This document shows, piece by piece, positions 54,591 to 64,000 of a stretch of 64,000 nucleotides of DNA. The stretch spans positions 1-64,000 of the forward strand of contig NZ_PYOG01000007.1 in assembly GCF_003026815.1 (NCBI RefSeq), read 5' to 3'. This stretch comes from Photobacterium damselae. Lineage in GTDB: Bacteria > Pseudomonadota > Gammaproteobacteria > Enterobacterales > Vibrionaceae. The first letter of the stretch is position 1, and each line of letters begins with the position of its first letter. The position numbers were made by a program, and so were the translations under genes. The notes below the pieces were generated by a model that saw only the letters and a list, made by a program, of their open reading frames with translations, was not told the origin of the DNA and ran no database searches.

Positions 54591-54901
54591 TACAATCTCA
54601 CCACATTTTCGTTGTTATGTTTTCGGATGCGCTATTCTACGCAGGATACGATGTTCAGTCCAATTACGTGAGAGTCATCACACTTCCTATCTCATTTAAG
54701 CTGCCATAATTTAAATATCAATCTTTACCTTGTTTGTAAGCCAAGAGATTCTCACTAAACCTTTTTCTAGTAACTAACTGGGGTACAAATATAAATTTAT
54801 GGCATTCATCAAAATTATTAGTTGCCAAAACATACTGTTTGCGCATTAATAACAACAGTTACTTTATAAATCATACAAAAAGATCGAAGAGGCCTGATTT
54901 T
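54591..54901. other. Intergenic region between the U32 gene and a small gene
   Basis: About 310 bases between divergent genes. I saw no structured element that I can name. The frame of the small gene is open from 54839, but the ribosome binding site supports a start at 54902. Confidence 0.4.
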
Positions 54902-55099
54902 ATGACTCAAACTCACGAACTGACACAACAAGAAAAAGACGCTATCGAAGAGCTGGCGATTAATCGTGTAAATTATATGAACAGTGATCAGGTCTTGGTT
55001 GAAGCTATTGACCAGAAAGTACACAACATGGAAGAGCATCTAAAAGCGTATTTTCATGAACGCTTCCAGTTCCATCACACAAAAGCACAACAAAACTGA
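54902..55099 (+). CDS. Small hypothetical protein, 65 residues
   Basis: A soluble helical protein opening MTQTHELTQQEKDAIEELAINRVNYM and rich in charged and His residues at the end (YFHERFQFHHTKAQQN). I chose ATG 54902, with AGAGG nine bases upstream, over an earlier in-frame start. A strong terminator follows directly. I recognise no family; it could be an adaptor or regulator, but nothing shows that. Confidence 0.65.
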   Translation: MTQTHELTQQEKDAIEELAINRVNYMNSDQVLVEAIDQKVHNMEEHLKAYFHERFQFHHTKAQQN

Positions 55100-55105
55100 T
55101 ATCCC

Positions 55106-55139
55106 AGCCTTTAGCTCCTTATTGCTAAAGGCTTTTTTA
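55106..55139 (+). terminator. Terminator after the 65-residue gene
   Basis: AGCCTTTAGC (55106-55115) pairs with GCTAAAGGCT (55124-55133), then TTTTT. Confidence 0.88.
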
Positions 55140-55168
55140 TAAAAAATAATAAAATAAGAAGAGAAGCA

Positions 55169-55753
55169 ATGATGAGTTGGTTACACGGTTTTTACCGCTA
55201 TATAAAACACTACTTTCCAAATGTTGGCTTGCGCCATTTACACACAACACTCGCGACTTTGATTATCTTACAAATACTCAATAGTAATTTAATCCACATG
55301 ACTCATGATGGCATTTTAAAAGAAGGTCCCTTTGCAACGCTTTTCTTGTGGTTCCATATCTGTATTGGCCTATTAGCGGTCTTTGCTACCATTGGTATGA
55401 TCGTGTTCATGCTAACAAAGCAATCTTTTCGCCAATTTTTTCCCTACCTCTTTGGCGATAATGAAGTCTTAAAAGACGATATCAAACAGTTAATGAAAGG
55501 TAAGCTTCCAGAACCTAGAGAAAAAGGACTGGGTAATATCATCCAGGGCTTGGGTATTGGTGCTCTTATTCTAATTGAAGCCGCTGCTCTTATTTGGTTA
55601 GCTCTTTGGGTTAGTCATTCACCGTACGCTAATGAATTCCGTGAATTACATAAAACGTTCACAGGCTTAATTGAAGTGTATCTGGTTGGACATGGTGGTA
55701 TGGCATTACTTCACTTTATTGTTGAACGTAAACGATTTATGACTAATGACTAA
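55169..55753 (+). CDS. Cytochrome b561-like membrane protein
   Basis: A 194-residue inner membrane protein with four predicted helices at about 24-42, 56-84, 124-148 and 166-186. His residues in or near the helices (LIHMTHDG, LWFHICIGLL, HKTFTG, HGGMALLHF) could ligate two hemes, as in the prokaryotic cytochrome b561 family. A soluble loop of about 40 residues separates helices 2 and 3. It probably moves electrons from quinol, but the partner is not evident; the neighbours do not include a dedicated reductase. GAAGAGAAG-like sequence precedes the start; the second ATG codon is an equally possible start. Confidence 0.75.
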   Translation: MMSWLHGFYRYIKHYFPNVGLRHLHTTLATLIILQILNSNLIHMTHDGILKEGPFATLFLWFHICIGLLAVFATIGMIVFMLTKQSFRQFFPYLFGDNEVLKDDIKQLMKGKLPEPREKGLGNIIQGLGIGALILIEAAALIWLALWVSHSPYANEFRELHKTFTGLIEVYLVGHGGMALLHFIVERKRFMTND

Positions 55754-55767
55754 GTAACTGGCTATAT

Positions 55768-55808
55768 ACCCAATCCAACCTCGAATATAAATGTTGGATT
55801 GGGTTTCT
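55768..55808. terminator. Terminator between the b561-like and adhesin genes
   Basis: ACCCAATCCAAC (55768-55779) pairs with GTTGGATTGGGT (55793-55804). The 12-bp perfect stem lies between convergent genes. Confidence 0.8.
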
Positions 55809-55815
55809 AACATGA

Positions 55816-58800
55816 TTAACTGTCACTAAAGACCTGTTGATTAAACATTGCCGTTAGCAAATCAGCACTGCTTGCACTTCCCGTTAAGCCTAAATCTGCC
55901 GCTTGGATATTTTCTAATTCAATCTGTTGGGACTGGCCATTTGTTGCAGTGACATCCATTACCACTTCTCCATTACTGGCATCGGCAACCACATTTGCTA
56001 ATAGATCATCTAATGTTACCCCATCTCCATTCGGATCATCTAAAATATCAGCGATATCTATGCTATCTACACCTAATTCAAAATCGGTAACGGTGTCGAT
56101 AAAGCCAGATAGATCAGCCAATTGCCAGTCGAAAGCGTCATCTCCCTCGCCACCAGTTAAAATGTCATTTCCTAAACCACCACGGAGCACATCATTGCCA
56201 GCTCCAGCCTGTAAAATATCATTTTGATCACTGCCAACTAAGGTCTTATCTCCACTACCATCCACAACTAAATTACCATCAACAGCCGTCGAGGCACTAG
56301 CATCAATAGTAGTATCACTCGTTGGTTGTAAATGAACATCAAGTGTTAAATTATCAATCGATTGTTCTGTTTCACCATTAATACTCGATTGAGCTGTAAT
56401 CATCAATTGAGATGAACCTTGGGGTAAATCTTTAACATGTAATTGATCTAATTGACTGGCTGGAACTTCTATTACATCCATCGAAATTGGCGTTCCGATA
56501 GGACTTCCTTGGCTATTAACGATTGACGCCCCATTCAGCCCTGAGACTAAAATACTTAATTCATCAGATACCGGATTTGCAACCGCAGCCATAATACCTA
56601 GCAAAGGAATTAAAACCCCAACAGAGCTTTGAATAACGGCTGTTTGTGGTGTAGTAAAAGAGATGGTTGGAATATCAGGCTTGGCTTGAATGATAACGGG
56701 AATAGTTTTGGTATCGGTTTCGCTACTGGCTCCAGTATTACCTTGGTCATCAACAAAAACCGTAATGGTATCCGTGCCAAAATAATCTGTATCTGCAGTA
56801 TATTCAACTTGAGCCAATGCTTGATTAAGTGCGGTTAACTCTCCTTCTAGCTGTATACCACCTGATAGTTGAGTAATGGTTACACCATTTGATGCCGGAA
56901 CAAATAATGCCCCATGATCGGCTCGTAGCGTCATGATAAGAGCACCACTGCCAGCATCAATATCATCCACACTGAGCCCGACAACTTGGGTCGAGATATC
57001 TTCATCAACCGTTAATGTCGAAGGAACAGTCAATACCGGAGGGTCATTAATCGGGGTGATGGTAATTGGAATGGTATCGGTATCACTCAACGGACCAGGA
57101 TCCCCCAAATTACCATTATCATTGGTCGTCATCACCAAAGCATCATTACCAAAGTAGTGGTTATCGGGAGTGTACTGCACACCATCTACTTGACTAAATA
57201 GCAGATTAATATCAGTTAACGAACCTGATAGTGTTACCTTCGTACTATCGTTATCAACAATACTGACTCCTGCTTGAGATGCTAAAGAGATAATACCTTG
57301 CAAAACAGTGAGCTGAACCGTCATTAACCCACTGCCTGAATCAGGGTCAGAAATACTCAAACCCGTTATCGATAATGCAGCATTTTCATCAGTCGTTAAT
57401 GCCGTAGGATAATGATTAACAGGAGGATCATTTATGGGTTTAACTTCAATTTGAAAATTATCAATATCCTCTAACGGTCCGGGATCCCCTGTATTGCCAT
57501 TATCATTGGTGGTCATTGTAATGGTATCCAGTCCATTAAAATCAAGATCACCTTGATAATTAATACCTTGAGTCAAAGCGGCATTAATCGCATCTAATGA
57601 ACCTTCTATTGTGATGCTTGCGGAACCATCCCCTGTTACTGAAACCCCAGAGCTATTCACAATCGAAATCGTTCCTGACTGTGCTGACAAAGTCACCCTC
57701 ATATTGCCTGTTCCTTCATTAGCATCAACATCACTAATTCTGAGGCTGTTAATAAGCAATGGGGTATCTTCATTTACACTAAGTGGAGAGCTCGGTACTG
57801 TGTTTATTGGTGCATCATTTTCAGGGGTAATATGCAATGTGATAGGTTGGTTAATAGCCAGAGCATCAACGGCTGGGACTCCGTTATCTACTGCTCGAAT
57901 ATTAAAATCTAAAACAATCTCACCATTAGCATCAACTGGATTAAAGACGAGATCATCCAGATCACTGCTCGCAACGGTAAGAACCCAAGAACCATCACCT
58001 TGTTTTACCGCACTGCCATTATTTGGCGCATCAAATGTACTGGAGTCAGGCACATTGGTCACTACGATCAATAGCGTTTCTGGTGGGTTTTCTATCACAT
58101 TACCAACAGGTGGAACCACACTGTCACTATCATCTCTGGCCTGTAATTTTAAGGATATATCAATAGGGCTGTTCTCTTTCCCTTGATATTCAGTGGTGAT
58201 ATCTGAATCGACTCGGTCAGCAATGGGCTCTATATTAAAATTAAGTTGAGTACTTTGCTCTTTAACATCTGGCAATAAATCTTCTTTGGTATAAACCGTT
58301 AAATTAATATCAAGCGTTCCGCTAAAATCTTTCGGTGGCACCAGCGACACACCTGCCAGCGTGCCCGTTTGTTGACCTGAAGGAATGGCAATAGACCACT
58401 CTCCACCACCTAAATTTTGAGCTGGTGCCGTTAATGTAAAACCATCTGGGATGTCAGTTAACTTAACTGATACAATCGTCTCAGAACCATCGATATCCTC
58501 CATAGAAAAGCCAATACTGCCTAAGGAAATACCGTTAGTTTGATCTTCATTACCTGAGATCACTGCTTGGTCACCAGTAAAGATCACCTGATCATTAACG
58601 GGAATAATATCAAAGCTTACCGTTGCGTTTACCGTACCGATATCTTGCGCTGTTGGCGGCGATGTTAGTGTGTAGTCAACGTTATCTTCAATGGTACCGG
58701 CAACACTGATATCAACAGAGCCACTATAATCCTGATGAGGCTTAAATAAGATGTCACCAAAACCGGCTGACGGTACGGTAATAGTTTGAACTTCACTTAG

Positions 58801-61800
58801 ATTACCGCTGCCATCATCTTGTAAGAAGGACCCTTTAGTGATATCAACGGTGAGCACCGCTTGAGTCATGGTTTCCAAACCTTCGGCCGTACTGGTGCTA
58901 ATATCTGCAAGAGAAGAGCTTAAATCAAGTTGAATAATCCCGTCTTCATATGCTTGATTTGGAATAATAACTTCTGGCTTTCCAGTTTCATCTGTTGGAA
59001 ATTTATCACTGTCCAAACCTTGAGTTTCCACAACCCCAATGTCCAAACTTGGTGCTCCTACAGGAGGAACATCGACAATCGGAGCTATTCTCACCGTCAC
59101 AGGCAAATCTTTTAGCTCTGTATCACCGCTGTTTTTATCTGTTGTTACAATACGAGCATTAAACTGAAAATCACCTGCATAATCTTCAGGTAAATTTAAC
59201 GAAATAGAGTTCAAATTGACGGACCCCGTCACCCCATTATCAATGATATCCGTACTCCAAACATACTCGCCTTTAACAAAGTCAAAACGCATCCCATTTA
59301 TTGATGCACCATTAGGTAAGTCACTACTAGCGATAACAATCGACAGAACATCATTAGCCTGATCGTGATCGTTTGCTCCAATAACTAAATAGTCATCTAA
59401 CTGTTCACCCAAATTAACTGTTTTATCTTCATCTCCGGTGATAACAAAATCGATAGGATCAGTACTGATATCTCCTGCCATATCTGGAGAAGAGGAAGTA
59501 TTCGGTGAGAAATCGAGAGTAATGGTGTCATTGAAAACCACTAAATTACTCACATCGCCTTCACCATTATCGCCTAAATCCTGTACTTCAGCCCAAATCG
59601 TAACATCAACAATTTTATCAAAACCATTTGGAGCTATAATTTTGAGATTACTTAATTCAGAAGCAGTTACTGTCCAATCACCTTTACCATCATTGGTCCC
59701 ACCAATAACCACAAAGTCATCATTTATTGGCGTGCCATCGGTGGCTGTATCAGGAAAATCAATCACAACTTCATAAATAACTTCATGACTTTGATTTTCG
59801 ATAACAGTTGAATCAAGTGCTTTAGAAAAACTTAATTGACCTTGAGACTGAGCACCTGAGGAAAGGTCAATGACACCATCTGTTGTACTGGTAATATTAG
59901 TAATAACCGTTCCATTATCCGTAACTTGAAGCTCACCATCTGGTTCAACGACAGCTTGGATATCAACGGTTAATGTTCCTGTTATCTCTTTTGTTGCAGT
60001 AGGCTCACCATCATTGTCTGTTTGTTCTATGGTTAGTATCGAATGAAACGTTACGTCTCTATCTGAATTATCAGGAGCCCGAATTTGAAGCAAACTGCCC
60101 GACTGAAGAGCATTCACTTGCAAAGGCGTTAATGTGACAGCCCCACTCACTAAAGATAATGGTGAACCATCGATTAATAGCTGATAGTCACTTGGAACAT
60201 CTTTAAATTGAATACCCACAATATGTTCTTGGTTATCAACAAATCCTTGCGCAGTACCAGGCTTCCAATTGACCGTATTATTTTGATCCTCAAAAGCATG
60301 GCCTGAGGTGGTAATAGAGTAATCCCCCGCATCAATTACTGGGGCAATATTAATCAAAATATCACGTTCAAAGGTTTTTACATCACCGTCATCTTCAGTT
60401 ACAACTACGCGTGCTTTTAGCGGTATGTCTTCTGTGCTGTGTTGTGGGGGAACTACTTCTATATTGGCAAGCGAAGCAATGGAAACTTCATACATTGGAT
60501 TGCCATGGCTATCGACACCTGCATAAACAAGGGAAGTGCTATCACCAGTTTTATCTCGCAGAGTAACCCCGACAGGAATATCGTAAATCACCATACTGAG
60601 TGATTCAGAATGATCGATTGGCTGACGTAAAGGTATTTCACCTGTTATTACGTCAAAATCGAGCGTTGCTGTCGTGTCTTCTAAAATGAGCGTTTCGATT
60701 CCTTTATCTGGCGTATTATCAATAAATGCCCATTCCCCAATATCCAGAACACCATTGCCGTTAGGATCGATATCGATCACCACACTGGGAATATCTGATA
60801 CGCCTTTCAAGGCAACTTCGATTGGTTTAGCTGGAGTAATAAATATATCTTGCGCTGGATTTAAGAGGCCCGAAGGATCGGTTAACGTGGCGTCATCTTT
60901 AACGACACCTTGCACGGTAAAAGAAAAATCTAAGTTACTCTCAGGTGTAGGTTTTAGAAATGCATTTCCCAATTCACTATAGAGAATTTCATAAACTCCA
61001 GAGCCTGGTGTTAACTCTGCAACCTCGACGCCATTTAGTAATAATTCACCATCAATAGGAAGATCAGAAAAACGTAAATACAACGTCTCGGAACCGTCAG
61101 TATCTACGGTATTGGCTAAAGTAATATGGCCAGATAACGCTATCAGCTCATCTTCTAACGATTCAACCCGAGTTACTTTTAATGTTGTGGAATCGGCAAT
61201 CGGTTCTACGTTAATTACAATCTCTTTTACAATAGAGTCTGCAGTGCGCTGACCAGAAACATAAACGTGTTTTTCTTTACTTTCGGCCACAACTTCAAGC
61301 TTAATATCACCACTAAATTGGTCATTAGGATTTACAGTCACTGAATGAATATGCTTTGCCGCAATTTTATATTGGTTATTTCCTAAATCTGAAATCCCCG
61401 TACCTTCCAGCACACCATTAATATTGCCATTACTATCAGGTACCATAGTAATAATATAAGAAAGTGTCTCGGACCCATCCGTATCATTTAAATTGGCTTT
61501 TAGCTGCAGGGCAACATTAGCATCATCTTCAGCAACCGAGTAATGCGTTATTGTCTGAGCATCATCCCATGTAGGTACATCAGCAATTCCTTCCACCGTG
61601 ATAGTAAAACTGGCAGTTTGTGTTGGGTGATCTTGAGCGGCTCCGGATGTTGTTCCCACAGTGATCGCAATGTCGTAGTTCAGATCACCATTAATCGTTG
61701 AGAAATCAGCATTCGGGATAAAACTAACACCCACTAATTGATAATTCACACCGTCACTACTGATAAAAGCTGAAGGTGGTACAACATATGACAGACCATC

Positions 61801-64000
61801 AGAGCTCAGCGCTAATGGCGATCCATTGTAATAAAAGATGCCATGAACGGTCGCGGGTATGGGTATGAGAGCAGTATCAATAAACTCGCCACGATCATCA
61901 TCACCAATACTGATTTGTACATCAATAGGCTCACCAATAGCAGGATTAAGTAAGCTTTCATCAGGATCAGGGTGACGCCCCTCATCTTCATAGGCAATGA
62001 CAGGGCTGGTCACAATCACAACTGGGTCTTGGTCGCTAATAGTTAAGGTAATATTACGTAATTCTGTATCACCATCGCCATCGGTTACTCGATACTGCAC
62101 AACATGTGTTAGAACCTCATCAATATGCTTGATATGGGGCTCGGGTTCAAAAGAAACTTCTCCTGTAGCTTGGATGGCTAAAGCACCAAGTAACTGCCCC
62201 GTATCATCATGAATATCGAAATAATTAATACCAGAGCTTGTTAATGCATGCTCTTGATTAAGATCGATGATAGCAACCACTTTTGCGCCATCAGCCCCTT
62301 CGCCAGCAACAGAAAGTACATCTTGTTGATTCGTTGCGCTGTCTCCTTCTGTGATAGAAAAACTAATATTTTCTCCATTTGGCAGATCATCAACGATAGT
62401 AACAGGTAAGGTAACATGTGCACTAAGATCGTTATCCGCATCAACGGCTTGTACAGGTAACCGAACCGTTAACTCATCAGCCCCTTGCAGTGGGTGATCA
62501 ATTGCACCTAACAAGGTAAATTGATAGTGGCCAAGTGTTGAAAGCGAAACGGTAAAGATAACCCGACCACCTGCTACTCCCTGATATTGACCACTGCCCA
62601 AATCTTGCAGTAAAACGGGCTCTCCTTGGCTTTTAACATGGGTATTATCAGAAGAAAACTGTTTATTATCAAAGAGGTAGTTAATGACAGCATCACTTCC
62701 TTCTTTTACCGCTACTATACCGCTAGCCGTTTGTTCTGGTTGATTTGGCGTTGACCCTTGGTGATTAGCTCCCCCGCTATCAATATCACTTTCTTCCACT
62801 TTAAGAGGTTCTGTTGAAATAATCTGAGGGAAAACACCATCATTAATTGTGACGGAAACAGGAATGGCATTGGTCAACCAATCTTGATCGGTATCTTGAA
62901 TTTGTAATTGCAGATCAATCACTATCTGCTCACCATTAACACTCACAAATCCAGAACTATCGGCGGTTTGGTTATGATTTAGAGGCTGATATTGTCTAAC
63001 CGTTACCGATACATCTGCATCCAATCCATTTACACTATTGGTGGCCGTTAGTACTAACTCAAGATAGGTATCAGTCCCTAGCGAACCAATAAGAGTCGAT
63101 GTGGCAGCATCATAGTGATAGCTTAATATTTGCCCATTTGACGTTACATCATTGGTCAGTTCATTAAGTAAACTGGCAAGCTGACTTGATGCTATCGTTA
63201 TTGAGTTTGGCTCCAACCGATCAATACCCGCACTTACCGTTAACTGAGCAGTATCAGAAACGGGATAACCATCTATGCTTCCTCTTATTTCACTCAGGCT
63301 ACCTTCCGTAATATCCAGACTTTGATCTCCTGTAACAGAGCCATCAGAATCAGTACCATCAGAAATAATAATTTGTAACAAACCATCGGTAACAGTGACA
63401 TCATCATCCTTGTCAGTAGCAATAACGGCGAGGCTCAACTCTGTCGTATCAGAGGTATTTGTTTGGTCTAACGGTTGAGTTTGCACAATTTGATAACCGC
63501 CATCAGTTTGTACCGTAACCGTCAATACAGTAATAGAGGGATTATCTTTTCTTACTAAAGTCAGTTGGTTATCCACCACTTGATACTGAGTAGAGTAGCC
63601 ATGACTGGTTAACCCATCTAAACTTGGTTGCTTGGTGGCAAAAACCAAAGATGCAATAACATCACTACCGATATTTAGACCAATCGCACCATCAGCAGTG
63701 CCTACTTCCACTAAAGTTGTGCCAGGATCCGTTGTAAATTGAGGTATATCACCATCATCAATGCGAACGGTAATATCTAAAGGGTGTGATAGCGGATCAC
63801 CATCGGTATCAAACAATTGCAGAGGCATGTCGAACGCGATTTCAGTACCATTTGCCGTTACATAACTACCGCTATAAGGAAGATGATCAAGCGGAAGATG
63901 TTGCTCTAAATGATATAGAACTTGAACATTGCTGTTGTCTTGCGTTGGTGTAATGGTTAGGGCAAATACCAATTGACTCGTACTGACCGCGTTAGCCTGC
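55816..64000 (-). CDS. Giant RTX adhesin secreted by type I system (5' end cut by window edge)
   Basis: At least 2,727 codons. The frame is open to the window edge and the apparent TTG start at 63972 is not real. The N-terminal part in view has repeats of about 310 residues of the T1SS-143 type (SGSYVTANGTEIAFD and SSGFVSVNGEQIVID copies). The middle has many Ig/cadherin-like domains rich in Asp, Thr and Ser, and three tandem modules of about 128 residues follow. Nonapeptide RTX repeats (AGAGNDVLRGGLGNDILTGG) precede a C-terminal target domain like V. cholerae VCA0849 (DTVTDFELGVDSIDIADIL). It is exported directly to the surface, folded by calcium, and probably mediates attachment. The secretion genes are not in view. 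Confidence 0.92.
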   Translation of the reverse strand, partial: QANAVSTSQLVFALTITPTQDNSNVQVLYHLEQHLPLDHLPYSGSYVTANGTEIAFDMPLQLFDTDGDPLSHPLDITVRIDDGDIPQFTTDPGTTLVEVGTADGAIGLNIGSDVIASLVFATKQPSLDGLTSHGYSTQYQVVDNQLTLVRKDNPSITVLTVTVQTDGGYQIVQTQPLDQTNTSDTTELSLAVIATDKDDDVTVTDGLLQIIISDGTDSDGSVTGDQSLDITEGSLSEIRGSIDGYPVSDTAQLTVSAGIDRLEPNSITIASSQLASLLNELTNDVTSNGQILSYHYDAATSTLIGSLGTDTYLELVLTATNSVNGLDADVSVTVRQYQPLNHNQTADSSGFVSVNGEQIVIDLQLQIQDTDQDWLTNAIPVSVTINDGVFPQIISTEPLKVEESDIDSGGANHQGSTPNQPEQTASGIVAVKEGSDAVINYLFDNKQFSSDNTHVKSQGEPVLLQDLGSGQYQGVAGGRVIFTVSLSTLGHYQFTLLGAIDHPLQGADELTVRLPVQAVDADNDLSAHVTLPVTIVDDLPNGENISFSITEGDSATNQQDVLSVAGEGADGAKVVAIIDLNQEHALTSSGINYFDIHDDTGQLLGALAIQATGEVSFEPEPHIKHIDEVLTHVVQYRVTDGDGDTELRNITLTISDQDPVVIVTSPVIAYEDEGRHPDPDESLLNPAIGEPIDVQISIGDDDRGEFIDTALIPIPATVHGIFYYNGSPLALSSDGLSYVVPPSAFISSDGVNYQLVGVSFIPNADFSTINGDLNYDIAITVGTTSGAAQDHPTQTASFTITVEGIADVPTWDDAQTITHYSVAEDDANVALQLKANLNDTDGSETLSYIITMVPDSNGNINGVLEGTGISDLGNNQYKIAAKHIHSVTVNPNDQFSGDIKLEVVAESKEKHVYVSGQRTADSIVKEIVINVEPIADSTTLKVTRVESLEDELIALSGHITLANTVDTDGSETLYLRFSDLPIDGELLLNGVEVAELTPGSGVYEILYSELGNAFLKPTPESNLDFSFTVQGVVKDDATLTDPSGLLNPAQDIFITPAKPIEVALKGVSDIPSVVIDIDPNGNGVLDIGEWAFIDNTPDKGIETLILEDTTATLDFDVITGEIPLRQPIDHSESLSMVIYDIPVGVTLRDKTGDSTSLVYAGVDSHGNPMYEVSIASLANIEVVPPQHSTEDIPLKARVVVTEDDGDVKTFERDILINIAPVIDAGDYSITTSGHAFEDQNNTVNWKPGTAQGFVDNQEHIVGIQFKDVPSDYQLLIDGSPLSLVSGAVTLTPLQVNALQSGSLLQIRAPDNSDRDVTFHSILTIEQTDNDGEPTATKEITGTLTVDIQAVVEPDGELQVTDNGTVITNITSTTDGVIDLSSGAQSQGQLSFSKALDSTVIENQSHEVIYEVVIDFPDTATDGTPINDDFVVIGGTNDGKGDWTVTASELSNLKIIAPNGFDKIVDVTIWAEVQDLGDNGEGDVSNLVVFNDTITLDFSPNTSSSPDMAGDISTDPIDFVITGDEDKTVNLGEQLDDYLVIGANDHDQANDVLSIVIASSDLPNGASINGMRFDFVKGEYVWSTDIIDNGVTGSVNLNSISLNLPEDYAGDFQFNARIVTTDKNSGDTELKDLPVTVRIAPIVDVPPVGAPSLDIGVVETQGLDSDKFPTDETGKPEVIIPNQAYEDGIIQLDLSSSLADISTSTAEGLETMTQAVLTVDITKGSFLQDDGSGNLSEVQTITVPSAGFGDILFKPHQDYSGSVDISVAGTIEDNVDYTLTSPPTAQDIGTVNATVSFDIIPVNDQVIFTGDQAVISGNEDQTNGISLGSIGFSMEDIDGSETIVSVKLTDIPDGFTLTAPAQNLGGGEWSIAIPSGQQTGTLAGVSLVPPKDFSGTLDINLTVYTKEDLLPDVKEQSTQLNFNIEPIADRVDSDITTEYQGKENSPIDISLKLQARDDSDSVVPPVGNVIENPPETLLIVVTNVPDSSTFDAPNNGSAVKQGDGSWVLTVASSDLDDLVFNPVDANGEIVLDFNIRAVDNGVPAVDALAINQPITLHITPENDAPINTVPSSPLSVNEDTPLLINSLRISDVDANEGTGNMRVTLSAQSGTISIVNSSGVSVTGDGSASITIEGSLDAINAALTQGINYQGDLDFNGLDTITMTTNDNGNTGDPGPLEDIDNFQIEVKPINDPPVNHYPTALTTDENAALSITGLSISDPDSGSGLMTVQLTVLQGIISLASQAGVSIVDNDSTKVTLSGSLTDINLLFSQVDGVQYTPDNHYFGNDALVMTTNDNGNLGDPGPLSDTDTIPITITPINDPPVLTVPSTLTVDEDISTQVVGLSVDDIDAGSGALIMTLRADHGALFVPASNGVTITQLSGGIQLEGELTALNQALAQVEYTADTDYFGTDTITVFVDDQGNTGASSETDTKTIPVIIQAKPDIPTISFTTPQTAVIQSSVGVLIPLLGIMAAVANPVSDELSILVSGLNGASIVNSQGSPIGTPISMDVIEVPASQLDQLHVKDLPQGSSQLMITAQSSINGETEQSIDNLTLDVHLQPTSDTTIDASASTAVDGNLVVDGSGDKTLVGSDQNDILQAGAGNDVLRGGLGNDILTGGEGDDAFDWQLADLSGFIDTVTDFELGVDSIDIADILDDPNGDGVTLDDLLANVVADASNGEVVMDVTATNGQSQQIELENIQAADLGLTGSASSADLLTAMFNQQVFSDS
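56125..56265 (-). repeat. RTX calcium-binding nonapeptide repeats
   Basis: GGxGNDxLx-type repeats: GSDQNDILQ, AGAGNDVLR, GGLGNDILT, GGEGDDAFD. They form a calcium-binding beta-roll just before the secretion signal. Confidence 0.88.
56690..57830 (-). repeat. Three tandem cadherin-like modules in the adhesin
   Basis: Modules start near 57825, 57440 and 57050 (about 385 bases apart). Each begins with NDAPI or NDPPV and contains a TTNDNGN(T/L)GDPGPL-type or DDQGNTGAS loop. Confidence 0.8.

Noticed and set aside
55169..55753. Possible TorD or a TMAO-specific quinol oxidase for the four-helix protein
   Set aside because: Its helix and His pattern fits cytochrome b561, TorD is a soluble protein, and torA is more than 3 kb away with unrelated genes between.
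57611..58186. 191-codon open frame antisense to the adhesin, with similar ones at 55949, 59438 and 60674
   Set aside because: The Asp/Thr/Gly-rich codons of the adhesin leave the opposite strand open; the predicted proteins are low-complexity mirror products.
1..64000. CRISPR array, prophage, insertion sequence, integron or defence island
   Set aside because: I saw no regularly spaced repeats, transposase, integrase, phage structural or defence genes on either strand.

Overview
The window looks like chromosomal DNA of an AT-rich marine member of the Vibrionaceae (Aliivibrio/Photobacterium/Vibrio type). The evidence is the gene families present: a second EF-G (fusA2), the TorS/TorT/TorC/TorA TMAO respiration genes, small DUF3012 and DUF2947 proteins, a type I secretion adhesin ending in the VCA0849-class target domain, and a mgsA/helD/yccS neighbourhood like that of other gammaproteobacteria. 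I cannot name the species. I saw no prophage, insertion sequence, integron or CRISPR array; this is mostly ordinary core genome with sensory and accessory genes mixed in.

Layout. 0.1-4.9 kb: a tight three-gene operon of TonB-dependent receptor, YfiR-like periplasmic protein and membrane PAS-PAS-diguanylate cyclase. 4.9-9.3 kb: small conserved proteins, an acyl-CoA ligase, a DUF3108 protein and a Zn-ribbon protein. 9.4-9.77 kb: a tRNA operon (Cys, Gly, Leu) on the minus strand with a clear promoter and terminator. 9.9-14.5 kb: a lipoprotein, a PfkB-like protein that has lost its catalytic Asp, and a CBS/DUF294 nucleotidyltransferase paired with a DEDDh exonuclease. 14.5-25.2 kb: BCCT transporter, glutaredoxin, AMMECR1 protein, an EEP-family phosphatase/nuclease beside an apparently inactive DnaQ-fold protein, mobB plus a Nudix hydrolase, a META-domain protein, a triple rhodanese and an aldo/keto reductase. 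25.7-30.7 kb: a very large BvgS-like hybrid kinase whose stop overlaps the start of a REC-EAL c-di-GMP phosphodiesterase. 30.7-36.3 kb: M15 peptidase, S4 protein, fusA2 and C69 dipeptidase.

36.4-51.7 kb holds the TMAO system, split in two. torS and torT are divergent, and about 8 kb further on torC (pentaheme) and torA are also divergent. Between them lie mgsA, an MDR oxidoreductase, helD and yccS. TorA is longer than usual because it carries a C-terminal c-type heme domain related to the last domain of TorC. Sequences close to the E. coli tor box lie in the torC-torA and torS-torT gaps, but neither torR nor torD is in the window. 51.8-55.8 kb: GNAT acetyltransferase, a U32/RlhA-type protein, a small protein and a cytochrome b561-like protein. 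55.8-64.0 kb: the C-terminal 2,700 or more residues of a giant RTX adhesin on the minus strand, cut by the window edge.

Two themes stand out: c-di-GMP signalling linked to extracellular sensing (first operon, BvgS-like kinase/EAL pair) and periplasmic TMAO respiration with a heme-tailed reductase. Several proteins keep a fold but have lost catalytic residues (PfkB-like, DnaQ-like, AMMECR1, middle rhodanese domain).
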